IMG/VR virus record: IMGVR_UViG_3300035698_009882 | Location: 1 to 37,362 of that record | DNA length: 37,362 nt | From: a virus | Strand: one strand, 5' to 3' | Program-made: the position numbers and the translations under genes | The notes under the pieces: generated by a model | Told to the model about the DNA's origin: nothing | What the model saw: only the letters and a program-made list of their open reading frames with translations | Databases searched by the model: none | Part shown: piece by piece, positions 1-8,970 of the stretch | How the letters are laid out: each line of letters opens with the position of its first letter | How positions within the stretch are numbered: the stretch's first letter is position 1

Positions 1-2
1 CT

Positions 3-704
3 ATTTTAAGTGGAGAACCACCAGCAACCCTTGCTGATGGAGGTGTATCGTTAGGTGAGAAATTACAGCATCCGAACACGGTTCCTACGGATTTTCATAA
101 GATAAAGAAAGCTGCATCGTCCGATGCTAGAAAGACTTTGAAGTCCTTGATGGATTTCTATCTGGGTGCCAAGATCATCAAGAAAAACGAATACGTTAAA
201 TACAAGAAGAAGGTAGACGAAATGGGTCTATCCAATCTGATGTTTGCTATTGAAGCATCGCAATATGCTATCATTAAACTTCTTGAAGACATTGACATGG
301 GAAACACTCATCCAAGGAATTTCGAGGCAATGGCCACACTGAATGGTCAGATGATGAATATGATCAAGCACCAACAAGCATTGTTCGTCACAATGGAAGA
401 GGGTTACAAGAAGATCAAGTACGATCATCAGGATGCGGAAAACGAAGAACAGAAAACAGAAGATGTCGATCATGAGGACATTACAATAGTTGAAGGCGTA
501 CATAAGACCAGAGGTACTAAATTACTGATGGCTAACATTCAAAAGAAAATTAAGGATAACCCTTCCGATAAGCCAGATGGTAAGCGGGATAGGTTAACCG
601 ATCCGTACAATCGTCCGGAGAACCTGGTCAAAGGAGCACCAGTAAAACGCACCAGTGAAGATGAATCCGATGAGATCTATGGAGATCTTGACGAACATTT
701 TTGA
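3..704 (+). CDS. Probable small terminase subunit (gp16-like), 5' end outside window
   Basis: The reading frame is open from base 3, so the gene begins before the window; the TTG at 138 is internal to it. At least 233 residues are visible. The middle part (about nt 225-420) is a helical stretch containing HPRNFEAMATL, which resembles the HPRAYE-type motif in the oligomerising core of T4 gp16 proteins. The last third is charged, with low-complexity acidic and basic patches and an acidic C-terminus. In the T4 family the small subunit recognises DNA and regulates the large subunit during packaging, and its gene lies just upstream of gene 17. Here the large terminase follows after one small gene and a homing endonuclease. 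The assignment rests on one motif plus gene order; a head-to-tail connector protein is the main alternative. Confidence 0.55.
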   Translation: MLSGEPPATLADGGVSLGEKLQHPNTVPTDFHKIKKAASSDARKTLKSLMDFYLGAKIIKKNEYVKYKKKVDEMGLSNLMFAIEASQYAIIKLLEDIDMGNTHPRNFEAMATLNGQMMNMIKHQQALFVTMEEGYKKIKYDHQDAENEEQKTEDVDHEDITIVEGVHKTRGTKLLMANIQKKIKDNPSDKPDGKRDRLTDPYNRPENLVKGAPVKRTSEDESDEIYGDLDEHF

Positions 705-1074
705 TCCCATGAACATATCATTCGATATAGACAATGCGATCATCGAAAGCGAACAAGCACAATTGCTCGCTAAAATCTTTGCGCACCTCAGAACCAACAT
801 CGCAGACGGTCACAAGTTCATGAATATAGTCATGCTCAGTAACCGTAACAAAGATGAGTGGGAATACAGTCTCAGCCTTAAAGTGCTGATGGATGGCTTC
901 GGCCTGACAATGAAAGATATGTATTTCACTGATGGTAAGAGTAAAGTTGACCTCATCGAGGAACTTGAGATTGACATCCATGTGGATGCCGATCCTGATG
1001 AGATAGCAGCTATAAATAAGAAGTTCCCCGGTAAAGGTTGGTTGATCAATTACACCGGTAAGAAACGATCTTAA
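679..1074 (+). CDS. Hypothetical protein, about 131 aa
   Basis: The frame is open from a GTG at 655, with ATGs at 661, 670, 679 and 709. No clear ribosome binding site decides between them. I use 679 because the peptide from there (MEILTNIFDPMNISF) looks regular and it overlaps the upstream gene by only 26 bases; 709 would remove the overlap. The protein is acidic and mixed alpha/beta, with no membrane segment, cysteine cluster or recognisable catalytic motif. It lies between the probable small terminase and the large terminase, so a role in packaging or head completion is possible, but this is from position only. Its stop codon overlaps the stop of the convergent endonuclease gene by three bases. 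Confidence 0.6.
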   Translation: MEILTNIFDPMNISFDIDNAIIESEQAQLLAKIFAHLRTNIADGHKFMNIVMLSNRNKDEWEYSLSLKVLMDGFGLTMKDMYFTDGKSKVDLIEELEIDIHVDADPDEIAAINKKFPGKGWLINYTGKKRS

Positions 1075-2162
1075 TCAATCAGTTTTAATATTATGGACAA
1101 ATCTATGTTAATATCAGTTATTCTTAATAATTGAATTTTATTTTCTCTACAAAATTGTGATTTTATTTTATCGTTTTCTTGTTGAATTATAAATCTATCT
1201 AATCCACCAAAAAATTTGATAGGGTTTCGGTGTTGATCACCATCAAATTCGATACAAACTTTATGTTCAGGTAAATAAAAATCAAATGGTAAAGGACGTT
1301 TTCTTCTACATTTCTCAAATTTTTTTTGTTCAATAAAATTTATATTGCTATGTGTAAGAAATGTGGCAATAAAAACCTCGCCATGTGATCGTCTACAAAT
1401 AGGACACCCTGTACCTTTTAAATGATTGTTAGGACTTTGTTCAAATTCACCATGTTTTTTGCATATTATTTTTAAGCGTTGCTTACTATGTTTGTAAATA
1501 GTATTTGAATATTCATATGTATTACCGTGTATGTGTCTAGCTTGTTGTATAAATTCTTCTGTTGTTGGTATTGTAGTATGTGCACAACTGGGGCAACCAT
1601 GTCCCCCTAAAATATGACCAATATAGCTTTGTTTAAATTCACCATGTTTTTTACACGTTATTTTTATTTTCTCATACACTGATACATATTCTGATTTGGA
1701 ATAATCATATAAACTATCATGTATGTTATTACCTTTTATTTTGAATAATTTAGTTGTTATTTTCTCTGCTTTGTTACATGTTGGACAACCATGTCCATTA
1801 TTATGCCCATTTGGTCGTTGCTTAAATTCACCATGAATTTTGCAAATAATCGTAATCGGTTTCTGCGAACCCTTATAATCAGATAACGAATAATCATATC
1901 GATCACCATGTATGCGTCTAGCACAGTTAATAAAATATTCTGTGTTTTTTAATATAGCCGTCCTCGTTTTTATTTTACCACAAGCCGGACATCCTCCACC
2001 ATTCAAATGAATCTTTTGTGTTTGTTCAAATATCCCATGTTTTTTACAACGTATCGTAATTTTAGTCGTCGTATTTTTATAATTGACCTCATCGTAATTA
2101 TAAAAACCTTTATGAATTATTTTACTTCTCTGTATAAAATTTTCAGTTGTAAGTTTTACCAT
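1071..2162 (-). CDS. Putative homing endonuclease with four zinc-ribbon-like repeats and a Vsr-like nuclease domain
   Basis: 363 residues. Four tandem repeats of about 60 residues fill positions 5-260. Each has the pattern I-x-C-K-x-H-G-x-F-x-Q, then H-x3-G-x-G-C-P-x-C, with cysteine pairs at 58/61, 126/129, 190/193 and 253/256. They look like small zinc-binding DNA-reading modules. The C-terminal part (about 262-350) has FDFYLP and then CIEFDGDQH (D294, E305, D307, H311), the layout of Vsr/EDxHD-type PD-(D/E)XK nucleases known in phage homing endonucleases. The gene is on the strand opposite to its neighbours, is clearly richer in A/T than the terminase, and sits just upstream of the large terminase start. 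It probably spreads by cutting an allele lacking it. The class is fairly certain, the target is not known. Confidence 0.8.
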   Translation of the reverse strand: MVKLTTENFIQRSKIIHKGFYNYDEVNYKNTTTKITIRCKKHGIFEQTQKIHLNGGGCPACGKIKTRTAILKNTEYFINCARRIHGDRYDYSLSDYKGSQKPITIICKIHGEFKQRPNGHNNGHGCPTCNKAEKITTKLFKIKGNNIHDSLYDYSKSEYVSVYEKIKITCKKHGEFKQSYIGHILGGHGCPSCAHTTIPTTEEFIQQARHIHGNTYEYSNTIYKHSKQRLKIICKKHGEFEQSPNNHLKGTGCPICRRSHGEVFIATFLTHSNINFIEQKKFEKCRRKRPLPFDFYLPEHKVCIEFDGDQHRNPIKFFGGLDRFIIQQENDKIKSQFCRENKIQLLRITDINIDLSIILKLID

Positions 2163-2223
2163 CGGCTTTCTTATTTATTTGATGTATATAATAGAATTTT
2201 CTTAGTTTTCCATTATATACCAT

Positions 2224-3978
2224 ATGGAATTAGCATCAAACGCATGGAACACAACCAAAGTAAAAGAATACGTCACCCGAGTAGAAGATGGCGAGAATTT
2301 AAAAAACACACCATTTTGGGATAACAAACCTGAATGGAGAAACGCCAATATCGTATTTGATTATACGGAAATGGAAGTTGAAGAGATCGAGAAGTGTGCG
2401 AATGACATTATTTATTTCGCGAACACTTATTGTTTTGCAATGACCGATGATGGTGTTCAGAACATCACACTGAGAGATTATCAAGAAGATGTTCTGATAG
2501 ATCTACAGAACAATAATATGTGTGTCTTCCTGGCATGTAGACAGATCGGTAAAACAATCTGTTCTGGGATCTTCCTTGTATGGTTCCTGTTATTCAACTT
2601 TGATAAGAACATTATGGTCCTGGCAAACGTAGGAGCAACAACTGTAGAGATCTTAGATAAGATTAAGGTTATACTTTCTCACCTACCGTTTTTTCTTAAG
2701 CCAGGAATTCTTAAGAATGACATGATGACAATGAAGTTCGATAATGGTTGTAGATTGTTTGGTAAAGCAACGACTAAGACTGCAGCGATTGGGTTTGCGT
2801 TACACTTATGTTTCATTGATGAATTTGCAAATTTACCCGCAACATTTATTGACCAATTTTGGCGTTCTGTATTTCCAACCTTATCTGCTTCTAAACATTC
2901 CCGTATGGTTATCACGTCTACGGCCAATGGATTAAATAAATTTTATAATATTTATCAAGGTGCGGTAGACAAAACAAACGATTTCCATCCAATTAGAGTT
3001 GACTGGTGGCAAGTTCCTGGTAGGGATGAAGCCTGGATGCGTAAAGAGATTGCCAACTTGGGATCTATTGAAGATTTCAATCAAGAATATGGTAACCAAT
3101 TCCTGGCATCTGATAAATTATTATTGGATGGATCTACTCTAGCCAATATGAAAACTGTTGTACAGGAATTTCGTTGGATGGAACTTGATGCACTGAATGA
3201 TCTTGAGGTAGATTATTCTCACCTCACATGGCATCAGAAATTTGATTTTGATAACGTATCACCAACGGATCAATTCGTACTTACTATTGATACGGCCAAT
3301 GGAGGAGGAGGTGATCATACTGTGATCAACATCTTTAAACTGATCCCAACACCGATAGGACATATAAAGAAGAAGCTCAAATATCAAGATGAAGGCGATT
3401 TCTTCTCCTTGATGCAAGTTGGACTGTTCCGGTGGAATCGTCAGGACATAGAAGAGGTTCAGGTGATCATAGAGGGCCTTATCTTCCACGTATTCGATCC
3501 GGAGCAGGTTAAGGTAGTGCTAGAGATGGATTTCAAAGGAAACCTCCTTTATGAGCGTATATCACAACACCCTACTTTCTGGGCAGATATATTTATTCAC
3601 ACTAAACATTCGATGGCAGCAAGAAGGTTAAGACCTGGAACTAAGCTGAATCCAAAGAACAAGCTGGAATATTGTATGGAATTGAAACGTCTCGTTAAAA
3701 GTGGACGAATCATTACATATGAGAAGACCACATTCGATGAGCTTTCAGCATTCGGTATTAACTCAAAGGGTTCTTATTCAAGTCAATCTGGACACGATGA
3801 TATTGCAATGACACTAGTCAATCTGACTGTATTCTTCGATAGTCCTCAATACTATGAGATGGTTGAAAATATCTACGACGACCTACCTAAGAAATATAGG
3901 GATGCTATCGAAGAAAAACTATCTGCAATGGGCTCTGAATCTGATTTCAATTTCAGTGACCTGAAGGACATGATGTAA
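2224..3978 (+). CDS. terL: Terminase large subunit (T4 gp17-like)
   Basis: 584 residues, close to T4 gp17 (610). This motor cuts concatemeric DNA and pumps it into the prohead with ATP. The ATPase half shows Walker A ACRQIGKT at 104-111 (the R-Q-x-G-K-T form typical of T4 terminases), Walker B CFIDE at 196-200 and the coupling motif TSTANG at 231-236. The nuclease half (RNase H fold) shows D356 in LTIDTA, E434/D436 in LEMDF and D525/D526 in GHDDIAM, the expected metal-binding acidic residues. The ATG at 2224 is the first in frame and directly follows the TATATACCAT leader. A homing endonuclease precedes the gene and an endonuclease remnant follows in the same frame, 12 bases after the stop. 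Confidence 0.97.
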   Translation: MELASNAWNTTKVKEYVTRVEDGENLKNTPFWDNKPEWRNANIVFDYTEMEVEEIEKCANDIIYFANTYCFAMTDDGVQNITLRDYQEDVLIDLQNNNMCVFLACRQIGKTICSGIFLVWFLLFNFDKNIMVLANVGATTVEILDKIKVILSHLPFFLKPGILKNDMMTMKFDNGCRLFGKATTKTAAIGFALHLCFIDEFANLPATFIDQFWRSVFPTLSASKHSRMVITSTANGLNKFYNIYQGAVDKTNDFHPIRVDWWQVPGRDEAWMRKEIANLGSIEDFNQEYGNQFLASDKLLLDGSTLANMKTVVQEFRWMELDALNDLEVDYSHLTWHQKFDFDNVSPTDQFVLTIDTANGGGGDHTVINIFKLIPTPIGHIKKKLKYQDEGDFFSLMQVGLFRWNRQDIEEVQVIIEGLIFHVFDPEQVKVVLEMDFKGNLLYERISQHPTFWADIFIHTKHSMAARRLRPGTKLNPKNKLEYCMELKRLVKSGRIITYEKTTFDELSAFGINSKGSYSSQSGHDDIAMTLVNLTVFFDSPQYYEMVENIYDDLPKKYRDAIEEKLSAMGSESDFNFSDLKDMM

Positions 3979-3990
3979 AAACTTCTTCCG

Positions 3991-4287
3991 GTGGCTAATT
4001 CCGTTGATCGCCCGGAATATATAGTTTATAGTAAAGAAACTAAAGAGCAAATGAGTAAAAATGCTGGGAAAAGCTGTTTAGGTAGGTTTGGTCGCCTTCA
4101 TCATAATTCCAAATCCGTAATTCAACTCGATTTAGATGATCACATTATTAAAAAATTTGAATGCGTAAAGGATATTGAAAGGGAATTAGGCTTTAAACGT
4201 CCAAATATTTCTAAGTGTTGTAATGGACATTCAGAAAAAGCATATGGTTTTAAGTGGAAATTTGAAACGTTACTAGATATATACTAA
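3991..4287 (+). pseudogene. Remnant of a homing endonuclease (NUMOD-type DNA-binding tail only)
   Basis: 98 codons from a GTG at 3991, in the same frame as the terminase and separated from its TAA by 12 bases. No nuclease domain is present. The first half (SKETKEQMSKNAGK) looks like part of a NUMOD3 module. The second half, from SVIQLDLDDHIIKKFE to AYGFKWKF, is a NUMOD1-like helix-turn-helix. The same arrangement (QYSLDGIFIKQWNS to YKFKWEY) ends the GIY-YIG endonuclease at 19802-20572. I read it as the 3' part of an endonuclease gene that lost its catalytic half. It could still be translated as a small DNA-binding protein. It lies between terminase and sheath, a position usually gene-tight in T4-like phages. 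Confidence 0.7.
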
Positions 4288-4305
4288 AAATAATTACTCC
4301 AAACA

Positions 4306-7020
4306 ATGGCACAAAAAATAAGATTAGACCTTAGCAAATTCAAAGCAAGTGGTGTATACACTTTGGAATTTGATCAGAGTGAAAATATTATACTAACACC
4401 ACAGACTATCCGTCTTGTTGTTGGTTTTTCAAAGAAAGGTCCTTTTAACTCACCAGTATTCTGTCCTGATATAAAGACAGCAAGAAGAGTGTTTGGAGAC
4501 ATTGACTCCTCACTAGAACGTAAAGGATCGTTTTTCCACAGATCTGTTTTTACATGTTTACAGAACGGGCCGATTTTCGCGCTCAACCTGTTAGCACTTG
4601 GTAATGACGATACTGTGAGTCCCGATCTTTCAGATAAGGTAGACTATGTTTCCTTCTCTGTTGACACAGTAGAAGATAACGGTATTCTTACCCCAAGACT
4701 TCTTAGCTCATACTATAATAAGGAACGATTTTGGTTCCCTTCTCCAGATTATTTGCTTGCCACTACTTCAACTCTGGATGATGAAAGACTTTTCCACTTC
4801 ACAAACCTTGGTAAGACTCCTATGTCTATCATCGTTAAGAAGTCAGAAGTTCTTGGATACGATCTAACCGCCAAAGAATGGTATGCAACTGGAGGCCCAA
4901 AGCCAGACTTCATGAATGACTATGACTATATCAATGATTTCTTTATTGATGTTGTTGCGATCGAAGGTAACTGGACAGATTATGCTGCGTTATCAATTGA
5001 TCCTGTTTATAGCACATACTTTAATGCAAGAGGATTTATCAAGGAAACCCTTGACCAATTCATCTCGCTTCCTGAGATTACAACACTAGCAAGTGTAACT
5101 GGAACAATTATTCCAGACTTCACTGACAAGAATGGTGTCAACCAATACATTGAGACAATCGTTAATAACACGGTTGCAACAACTGGAATGTTCTGTGCTG
5201 TTAATGAACTAGCACTTGATAATATCCTAACTAACACAAGTCAGTTGGATCTTGTTGGTCACAACTTGATTGGCGGAATTCTAGGTGGTCAAACTGATAT
5301 TGACCTTATTTCTTATAAGGCTCCTCTTATCAATGATTACGAATATCCGGATTCTGTACCTACGTATGTTGTAAACCCTGTTCCATTACCAGGAACATAT
5401 ACTACATTCCGAGCTATTGAAGCGACTCTTATTTACATTGCGTGGAAAGCAGGAACGATTACTGATGGTGATTACATTATCAAGGATGGCGTTGGAACTA
5501 AACAATACTTGAAATTTTTCGGTGGCGTTGATGGATTCGGTGATCCTTATGTAGATGTTCAAGCTTTTGATACTGCTGGATTTACAGCACAAGAAGATAT
5601 TGTACTTTTCGGTACAACTTATAATACTGCTGGAGCCCTTGTAGCAACCAACCTTAACATTGTTTCGGTTTACGGTGAATACAATCAGTATATCCAAACA
5701 ATTGCAGCTAACCCTGCTTTACCAGCACTTACAGCGAATCAATTCCTTGTCGATGCGACAGGACCAAACCCAGATTCAGACAAGGTTCCAGTTGGAGACC
5801 TTATCGTTGATAGCACTGGAGCAAGACTTACACGAATTTTAACTGCTGCTAAGTATGACCTCCTTGGTAATGAAGTTCTTATTACATGTGATAGCCCGGT
5901 ATTTGTTTACCCTTCAAACAGAGTTCAGAAGTTCGAAAGACTTGAGGACTTCGTTAAAGAGTACAACCTATTCTACCTTGGAGGATTTACACTTCAGGAA
6001 CGTCACATGCCAAACGGTACTGGAACGAGAATGAACCAGATACTAGACGTGATCTATGACACTAACCTGTCAGTTACACTTAAGAGTAAGGATGCTATTG
6101 ACTTCAGATACATTGTTGACACGTTCAACCACGGTATCGAACCAAACTCCAAGTGGAGACTATCCAAACTTGCAAAGTTACGTCAAAAGGCAATGGCCTT
6201 ATTGAACACACCTTCAATGAAGGAGTTCATCGACAGTACAGATCCGTATTTCACGGATGCACCAACTGCACCGAATCCTAAGCCATTACTTAATGCAAGA
6301 TACATCTCAACAGGTGGTAACCTTTCATTGAACCCTAGTTTCACTTATTCACTAGTTGATGAGGAGCTTGGATCTAAGTTCTGTGGATACTTTGCACCAA
6401 ACTTAGTATTGAGAGAGGGTGGCAAGAACATCTCAGTTCCACCATCAGCACACGTTTCTAACTTGTTCATTAACAAGTTCCTTAACGGTACTCCATATGC
6501 GATCGTAGCTGGTCCAAGAAGAGGTCTTATTTCAGATCCTAACTTGGTTGGCGTTGAGTATGAATTCTCAGATGAAGATAGAGCATATCTTGAACCATTC
6601 GGAATTAACCCAATTATCCGTAAGAGAGGACAAGGTGTTCAAATCTTCGGTAACCAATCAGGATTCCAGAGAGTTAACTCAGCATTCAATAACCTACACG
6701 TTAGAGACTTGCTGATCACTATTGAGTCTGACATTGAGACGATCCTATCAAACTACTTGTTTGAGTTTAACGATCCATCAACACGACTTGAGATCAAGAC
6801 AAAGGTTGACAACTACCTAGAAGGTGTTCAAGCTGCCGGTGGTGTTTACGATTCAGTAACCATCATGGACACATCGAACAACACTCCAGATATTATCGAT
6901 CAGAACATCGGAATTATCGATGTTATCGTAGAACCTGCAAGAGGAATTCACAAGTTTATCAACAGAGTAACAGTTGTTAGAACCGGTGCAGTCGCTTCAG
7001 GAGGATTTACAGTAGCATAA
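4306..7020 (+). CDS. Tail sheath protein (gp18-like)
   Basis: 904 residues; forms the contractile cylinder around the tail tube. The N-terminus (TLEFDQSENIILTP, then VVGFSKKGPFNSPV) and the C-terminal domain (NNLHVRDLLITIESDI, then VKVDNYLEG-like and IDVIVEPARGIHKFINRV) match the conserved ends of myovirus sheath proteins that make the inter-subunit mesh. T4 gp18 has 659 residues, so about 245 extra residues are present, mainly between roughly 270 and 560, where the sequence is beta-rich and less conserved in character; such inserts normally lie on the outer surface. It follows the terminase as in T4 (17-18-19). The start ATG lies behind an A/T-rich leader without a ribosome binding site. Confidence 0.95.
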   Translation: MAQKIRLDLSKFKASGVYTLEFDQSENIILTPQTIRLVVGFSKKGPFNSPVFCPDIKTARRVFGDIDSSLERKGSFFHRSVFTCLQNGPIFALNLLALGNDDTVSPDLSDKVDYVSFSVDTVEDNGILTPRLLSSYYNKERFWFPSPDYLLATTSTLDDERLFHFTNLGKTPMSIIVKKSEVLGYDLTAKEWYATGGPKPDFMNDYDYINDFFIDVVAIEGNWTDYAALSIDPVYSTYFNARGFIKETLDQFISLPEITTLASVTGTIIPDFTDKNGVNQYIETIVNNTVATTGMFCAVNELALDNILTNTSQLDLVGHNLIGGILGGQTDIDLISYKAPLINDYEYPDSVPTYVVNPVPLPGTYTTFRAIEATLIYIAWKAGTITDGDYIIKDGVGTKQYLKFFGGVDGFGDPYVDVQAFDTAGFTAQEDIVLFGTTYNTAGALVATNLNIVSVYGEYNQYIQTIAANPALPALTANQFLVDATGPNPDSDKVPVGDLIVDSTGARLTRILTAAKYDLLGNEVLITCDSPVFVYPSNRVQKFERLEDFVKEYNLFYLGGFTLQERHMPNGTGTRMNQILDVIYDTNLSVTLKSKDAIDFRYIVDTFNHGIEPNSKWRLSKLAKLRQKAMALLNTPSMKEFIDSTDPYFTDAPTAPNPKPLLNARYISTGGNLSLNPSFTYSLVDEELGSKFCGYFAPNLVLREGGKNISVPPSAHVSNLFINKFLNGTPYAIVAGPRRGLISDPNLVGVEYEFSDEDRAYLEPFGINPIIRKRGQGVQIFGNQSGFQRVNSAFNNLHVRDLLITIESDIETILSNYLFEFNDPSTRLEIKTKVDNYLEGVQAAGGVYDSVTIMDTSNNTPDIIDQNIGIIDVIVEPARGIHKFINRVTVVRTGAVASGGFTVA

Positions 7021-7030
7021 TCAATAGATA

Positions 7031-7315
7031 ATGAAGTTAAAGAGATTCCATAATATATCAGAGAGTTTGTCATCGAAAGATGGTGGACTTACTAATTTGA
7101 ACGAAGGCGATGCGTATCAAGCCGATGTTCGACAATTGATTATGGCAATTGACAAATTCGCAAAAAATCAGGTGACGGATACAGATATAGTTATCAATAT
7201 TAAGCCAGGTCTACATGATCATTCAGCATTAACTGTTCCTTTTAATGCTGATAGTTATGAAAGACTTAAAGCATTCCTAGAAGCAGAAATCAAAGAAGAC
7301 AAAGAATTAGAATGA
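7031..7315 (+). CDS. Hypothetical small protein with capsid-targeting-like N-terminus
   Basis: 94 residues, starting 10 bases after the sheath stop. The first residues (MKLKRFHNISESLS) are basic and aromatic and are followed by I-S-E, the kind of site cut by the T4 prohead protease; similar N-termini occur in the genes at 22722, 23766 and 24724. The rest is soluble and mixed alpha/beta with an acidic C-terminus. No domain is recognised. The stop overlaps the next ATG (ATGA), so the two are probably translationally coupled. It may be an internal head protein or an accessory tail protein; neither is shown. Confidence 0.75.
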   Translation: MKLKRFHNISESLSSKDGGLTNLNEGDAYQADVRQLIMAIDKFAKNQVTDTDIVINIKPGLHDHSALTVPFNADSYERLKAFLEAEIKEDKELE

Positions 7316-7572
7316 AGAACTTAAGCGACATAGACAGTATATTAAACGAAGCCTTACAGATAGGAATCATCAGTGGAAAGACCACAGAGAAATCTGGAAT
7401 GGTCCAAACCATAGTTAAAAAAACACGTGGTGGCGATGGGTTTGATGTGACATTTCAAGTCAGTGGAACTATACGAGATGGTGAAGTTCCAGATGATGTA
7501 GAGCATACTATAAATGAAATAATGAAATCACTTCAAAAAGTAGTCGAAAAGGCGTTTCCAGAATTGCAATAA
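7312..7572 (+). CDS. Hypothetical small protein
   Basis: 86 residues, overlapping the preceding gene by 4 bases (ATGA). The N-terminus MKNLSDIDSILNEA is a short amphipathic helix ending in L-N-E. The centre (TIVKKTRGGDGFDVTFQVSG) looks like a beta hairpin, and the C-terminus is an amphipathic helix. No catalytic motif, membrane segment or cysteine pattern is seen. It belongs to the sheath-tube transcription unit. The endonuclease gene that follows begins four bases after its stop. Confidence 0.7.
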   Translation: MKNLSDIDSILNEALQIGIISGKTTEKSGMVQTIVKKTRGGDGFDVTFQVSGTIRDGEVPDDVEHTINEIMKSLQKVVEKAFPELQ

Positions 7573-7575
7573 GGT

Positions 7576-8283
7576 ATGACCAGTGGTGTTTATAAAATAC
7601 TGAACACAACCAACGGTAAACTTTATATCGGAAGTTCCATAGATATGTCAAAACGATATAGCTACCATGTTAACTTATTAAATGCCGGAGCACATCCAAA
7701 TTCACACCTACAAAGTGCATGGAAAAAGCACGGATCTGACGTTTTCCAATTTGATATTATTGAGCATGCTGATAATGAATCATTAGTTGAACGTGAACAA
7801 CACTATTTAGATACGATACAACCCTTTGGTAAGCTCGGATATAACATATGTACAGTTGCATATAGTTGTCTTGGTATAAAGCGATCAGAGGAGACCAAAC
7901 GACTAATGAGCAAAGTTAAGCTTGGTGACAAGAACCCAATGTTTGGCCGACCTGTTTCAGAAGAGACCAGACAAAAACTTAGTGATGCTAATGGTGGTGA
8001 AAATCATTGGTCTTATGGAAAAAGTAGATCTACTGAAACATTAGAGAAAATACGTCAAGGTTCATCAGATAAACCTATTACGGATAAAACCAAGGAAAAA
8101 CTTAGTGACTCTGGAAAAACTGCGTGGACAAAAAGAAAATCTTATTCGCGACAGGTTTCTGTCGACGGAAAGATATATAAATCAATAAGAGCTGCTGCAA
8201 ATGACCTAATGGTTAATAAAGATACAGTTTCTTATAAATGTAAACAGGAAAATTACCAAGAATATTTTTTCCTAACTAATTGA
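7576..8283 (+). CDS. GIY-YIG homing endonuclease
   Basis: 235 residues. The N-terminal nuclease domain has GVY at 4-6, YIG at 17-19, R27, and E73 in VEREQHYLD, the expected GIY-YIG residues. Then come repeated S-E-E-T-x-x-K/R-x-x-M/L-S motifs with N-P-M-F-G-R-P (NUMOD3 modules, about 100-175) and a C-terminal helix-turn-helix (YKSIRAAANDLMVNKDTVSYKC) of the NUMOD1 type. This is the layout of free-standing phage endonucleases such as the T4 Seg proteins. It cuts DNA lacking the gene and is copied in by repair. It is inserted in the same orientation between the sheath unit and the tail tube gene, so it is probably co-transcribed with late genes. Confidence 0.93.
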   Translation: MTSGVYKILNTTNGKLYIGSSIDMSKRYSYHVNLLNAGAHPNSHLQSAWKKHGSDVFQFDIIEHADNESLVEREQHYLDTIQPFGKLGYNICTVAYSCLGIKRSEETKRLMSKVKLGDKNPMFGRPVSEETRQKLSDANGGENHWSYGKSRSTETLEKIRQGSSDKPITDKTKEKLSDSGKTAWTKRKSYSRQVSVDGKIYKSIRAAANDLMVNKDTVSYKCKQENYQEYFFLTN

Positions 8284-8296
8284 AAACCAAGTAACT

Positions 8297-8866
8297 ATGG
8301 CAGGTCTCTCGCATTACAAAAACTCCAAAGCAGGAATGAATAACTACGAACCAGTTTATCTAAACAAGTTTGAGGTAACTCTTGTTCCACCAAATGGAAT
8401 TGATGCCGGAGCTGGACAGAATGGACAGAACCTTATCCTAGAGCAGGTTAAGCGTGTATCTGGACTAGAACTTGACAAGAACCCTGGTGTTGTTGAACAA
8501 CATTACAAGTTTGCTAAGAGACGTTATGCTGGATCAAAGCCAGAGACAACCACTATGGATGTTACTATTGACTTTGAGGTCAACCTTAACGATGCAAACT
8601 CAATGTACACGTTCAAGACGTTGAGACAATGGTCTGACATTATTTACAATCCTTTAACGGGTGGTGAAGGTCTTAAGAAAGATTACGTTGGATCTGGACT
8701 AATTACAATGTTCAACAGAGCTGGAGACATCTTCAGACGGGTTAGAATGCCTGTTATCTGGCCAATGTCTGCAATCAATCCTATGGAACTTGATTACCAA
8801 TCAACGGAAGTTTACTCAATCTCACTGACATTCGCAGTGGATTTCTGGGAAGACATCTTTATCTAA
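8297..8866 (+). CDS. Tail tube protein (gp19-like)
   Basis: 189 residues against 163 for T4 gp19. The sequence shows the usual tube-protein order: an N-terminal NYEPVYLNKFEVTL strand, a central KPETTTMDVTIDFEVN strand, LRQWSDIIYNP, and the closing VYSISLTFAVDFWEDI strand pair. Such proteins form stacked hexameric rings inside the sheath, through which DNA passes. It lies after the sheath gene, displaced by an inserted endonuclease and two small genes. A strong terminator begins 59 bases after its stop, so it ends the tail shaft unit. Confidence 0.92.
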   Translation: MAGLSHYKNSKAGMNNYEPVYLNKFEVTLVPPNGIDAGAGQNGQNLILEQVKRVSGLELDKNPGVVEQHYKFAKRRYAGSKPETTTMDVTIDFEVNLNDANSMYTFKTLRQWSDIIYNPLTGGEGLKKDYVGSGLITMFNRAGDIFRRVRMPVIWPMSAINPMELDYQSTEVYSISLTFAVDFWEDIFI

Positions 8867-8878
8867 ACGAAAAACAAT

Positions 8879-8916
8879 GCTCATCACGCCTCTCCTCTGA
8901 AGCGCATCAGATGAGC
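8879..8916 (+). other. Hairpin before terminator
   Basis: GCTCATC (8879-8885) can pair with GATGAGC (8910-8916) around a 24-base loop. It lies directly upstream of the terminator hairpin and may protect the 3' end of the tube mRNA from exonucleases. It is short and only inferred from base pairing. Confidence 0.4.
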
Positions 8917-8925
8917 TTCTTCCTA

Positions 8926-8956
8926 AGACCTACCTTAATTGGTGGGTCTTTTTTTA
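8926..8956 (+). terminator. Rho-independent terminator after tail tube gene
   Basis: AGACCTACC (8926-8934) pairs with GGTGGGTCT (8941-8949) with one G-U wobble and a 6-base loop, followed by a run of T to 8956. It closes the terminase-sheath-tube unit. Confidence 0.88.
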
Positions 8957-8970
8957 TACCCTATATTTTC

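Noticed and set aside
2163-4305. Intein or group I intron in the large terminase gene
   Set aside because: All ATPase and nuclease motifs are in one uninterrupted frame with normal spacing; the endonucleases lie outside the gene.
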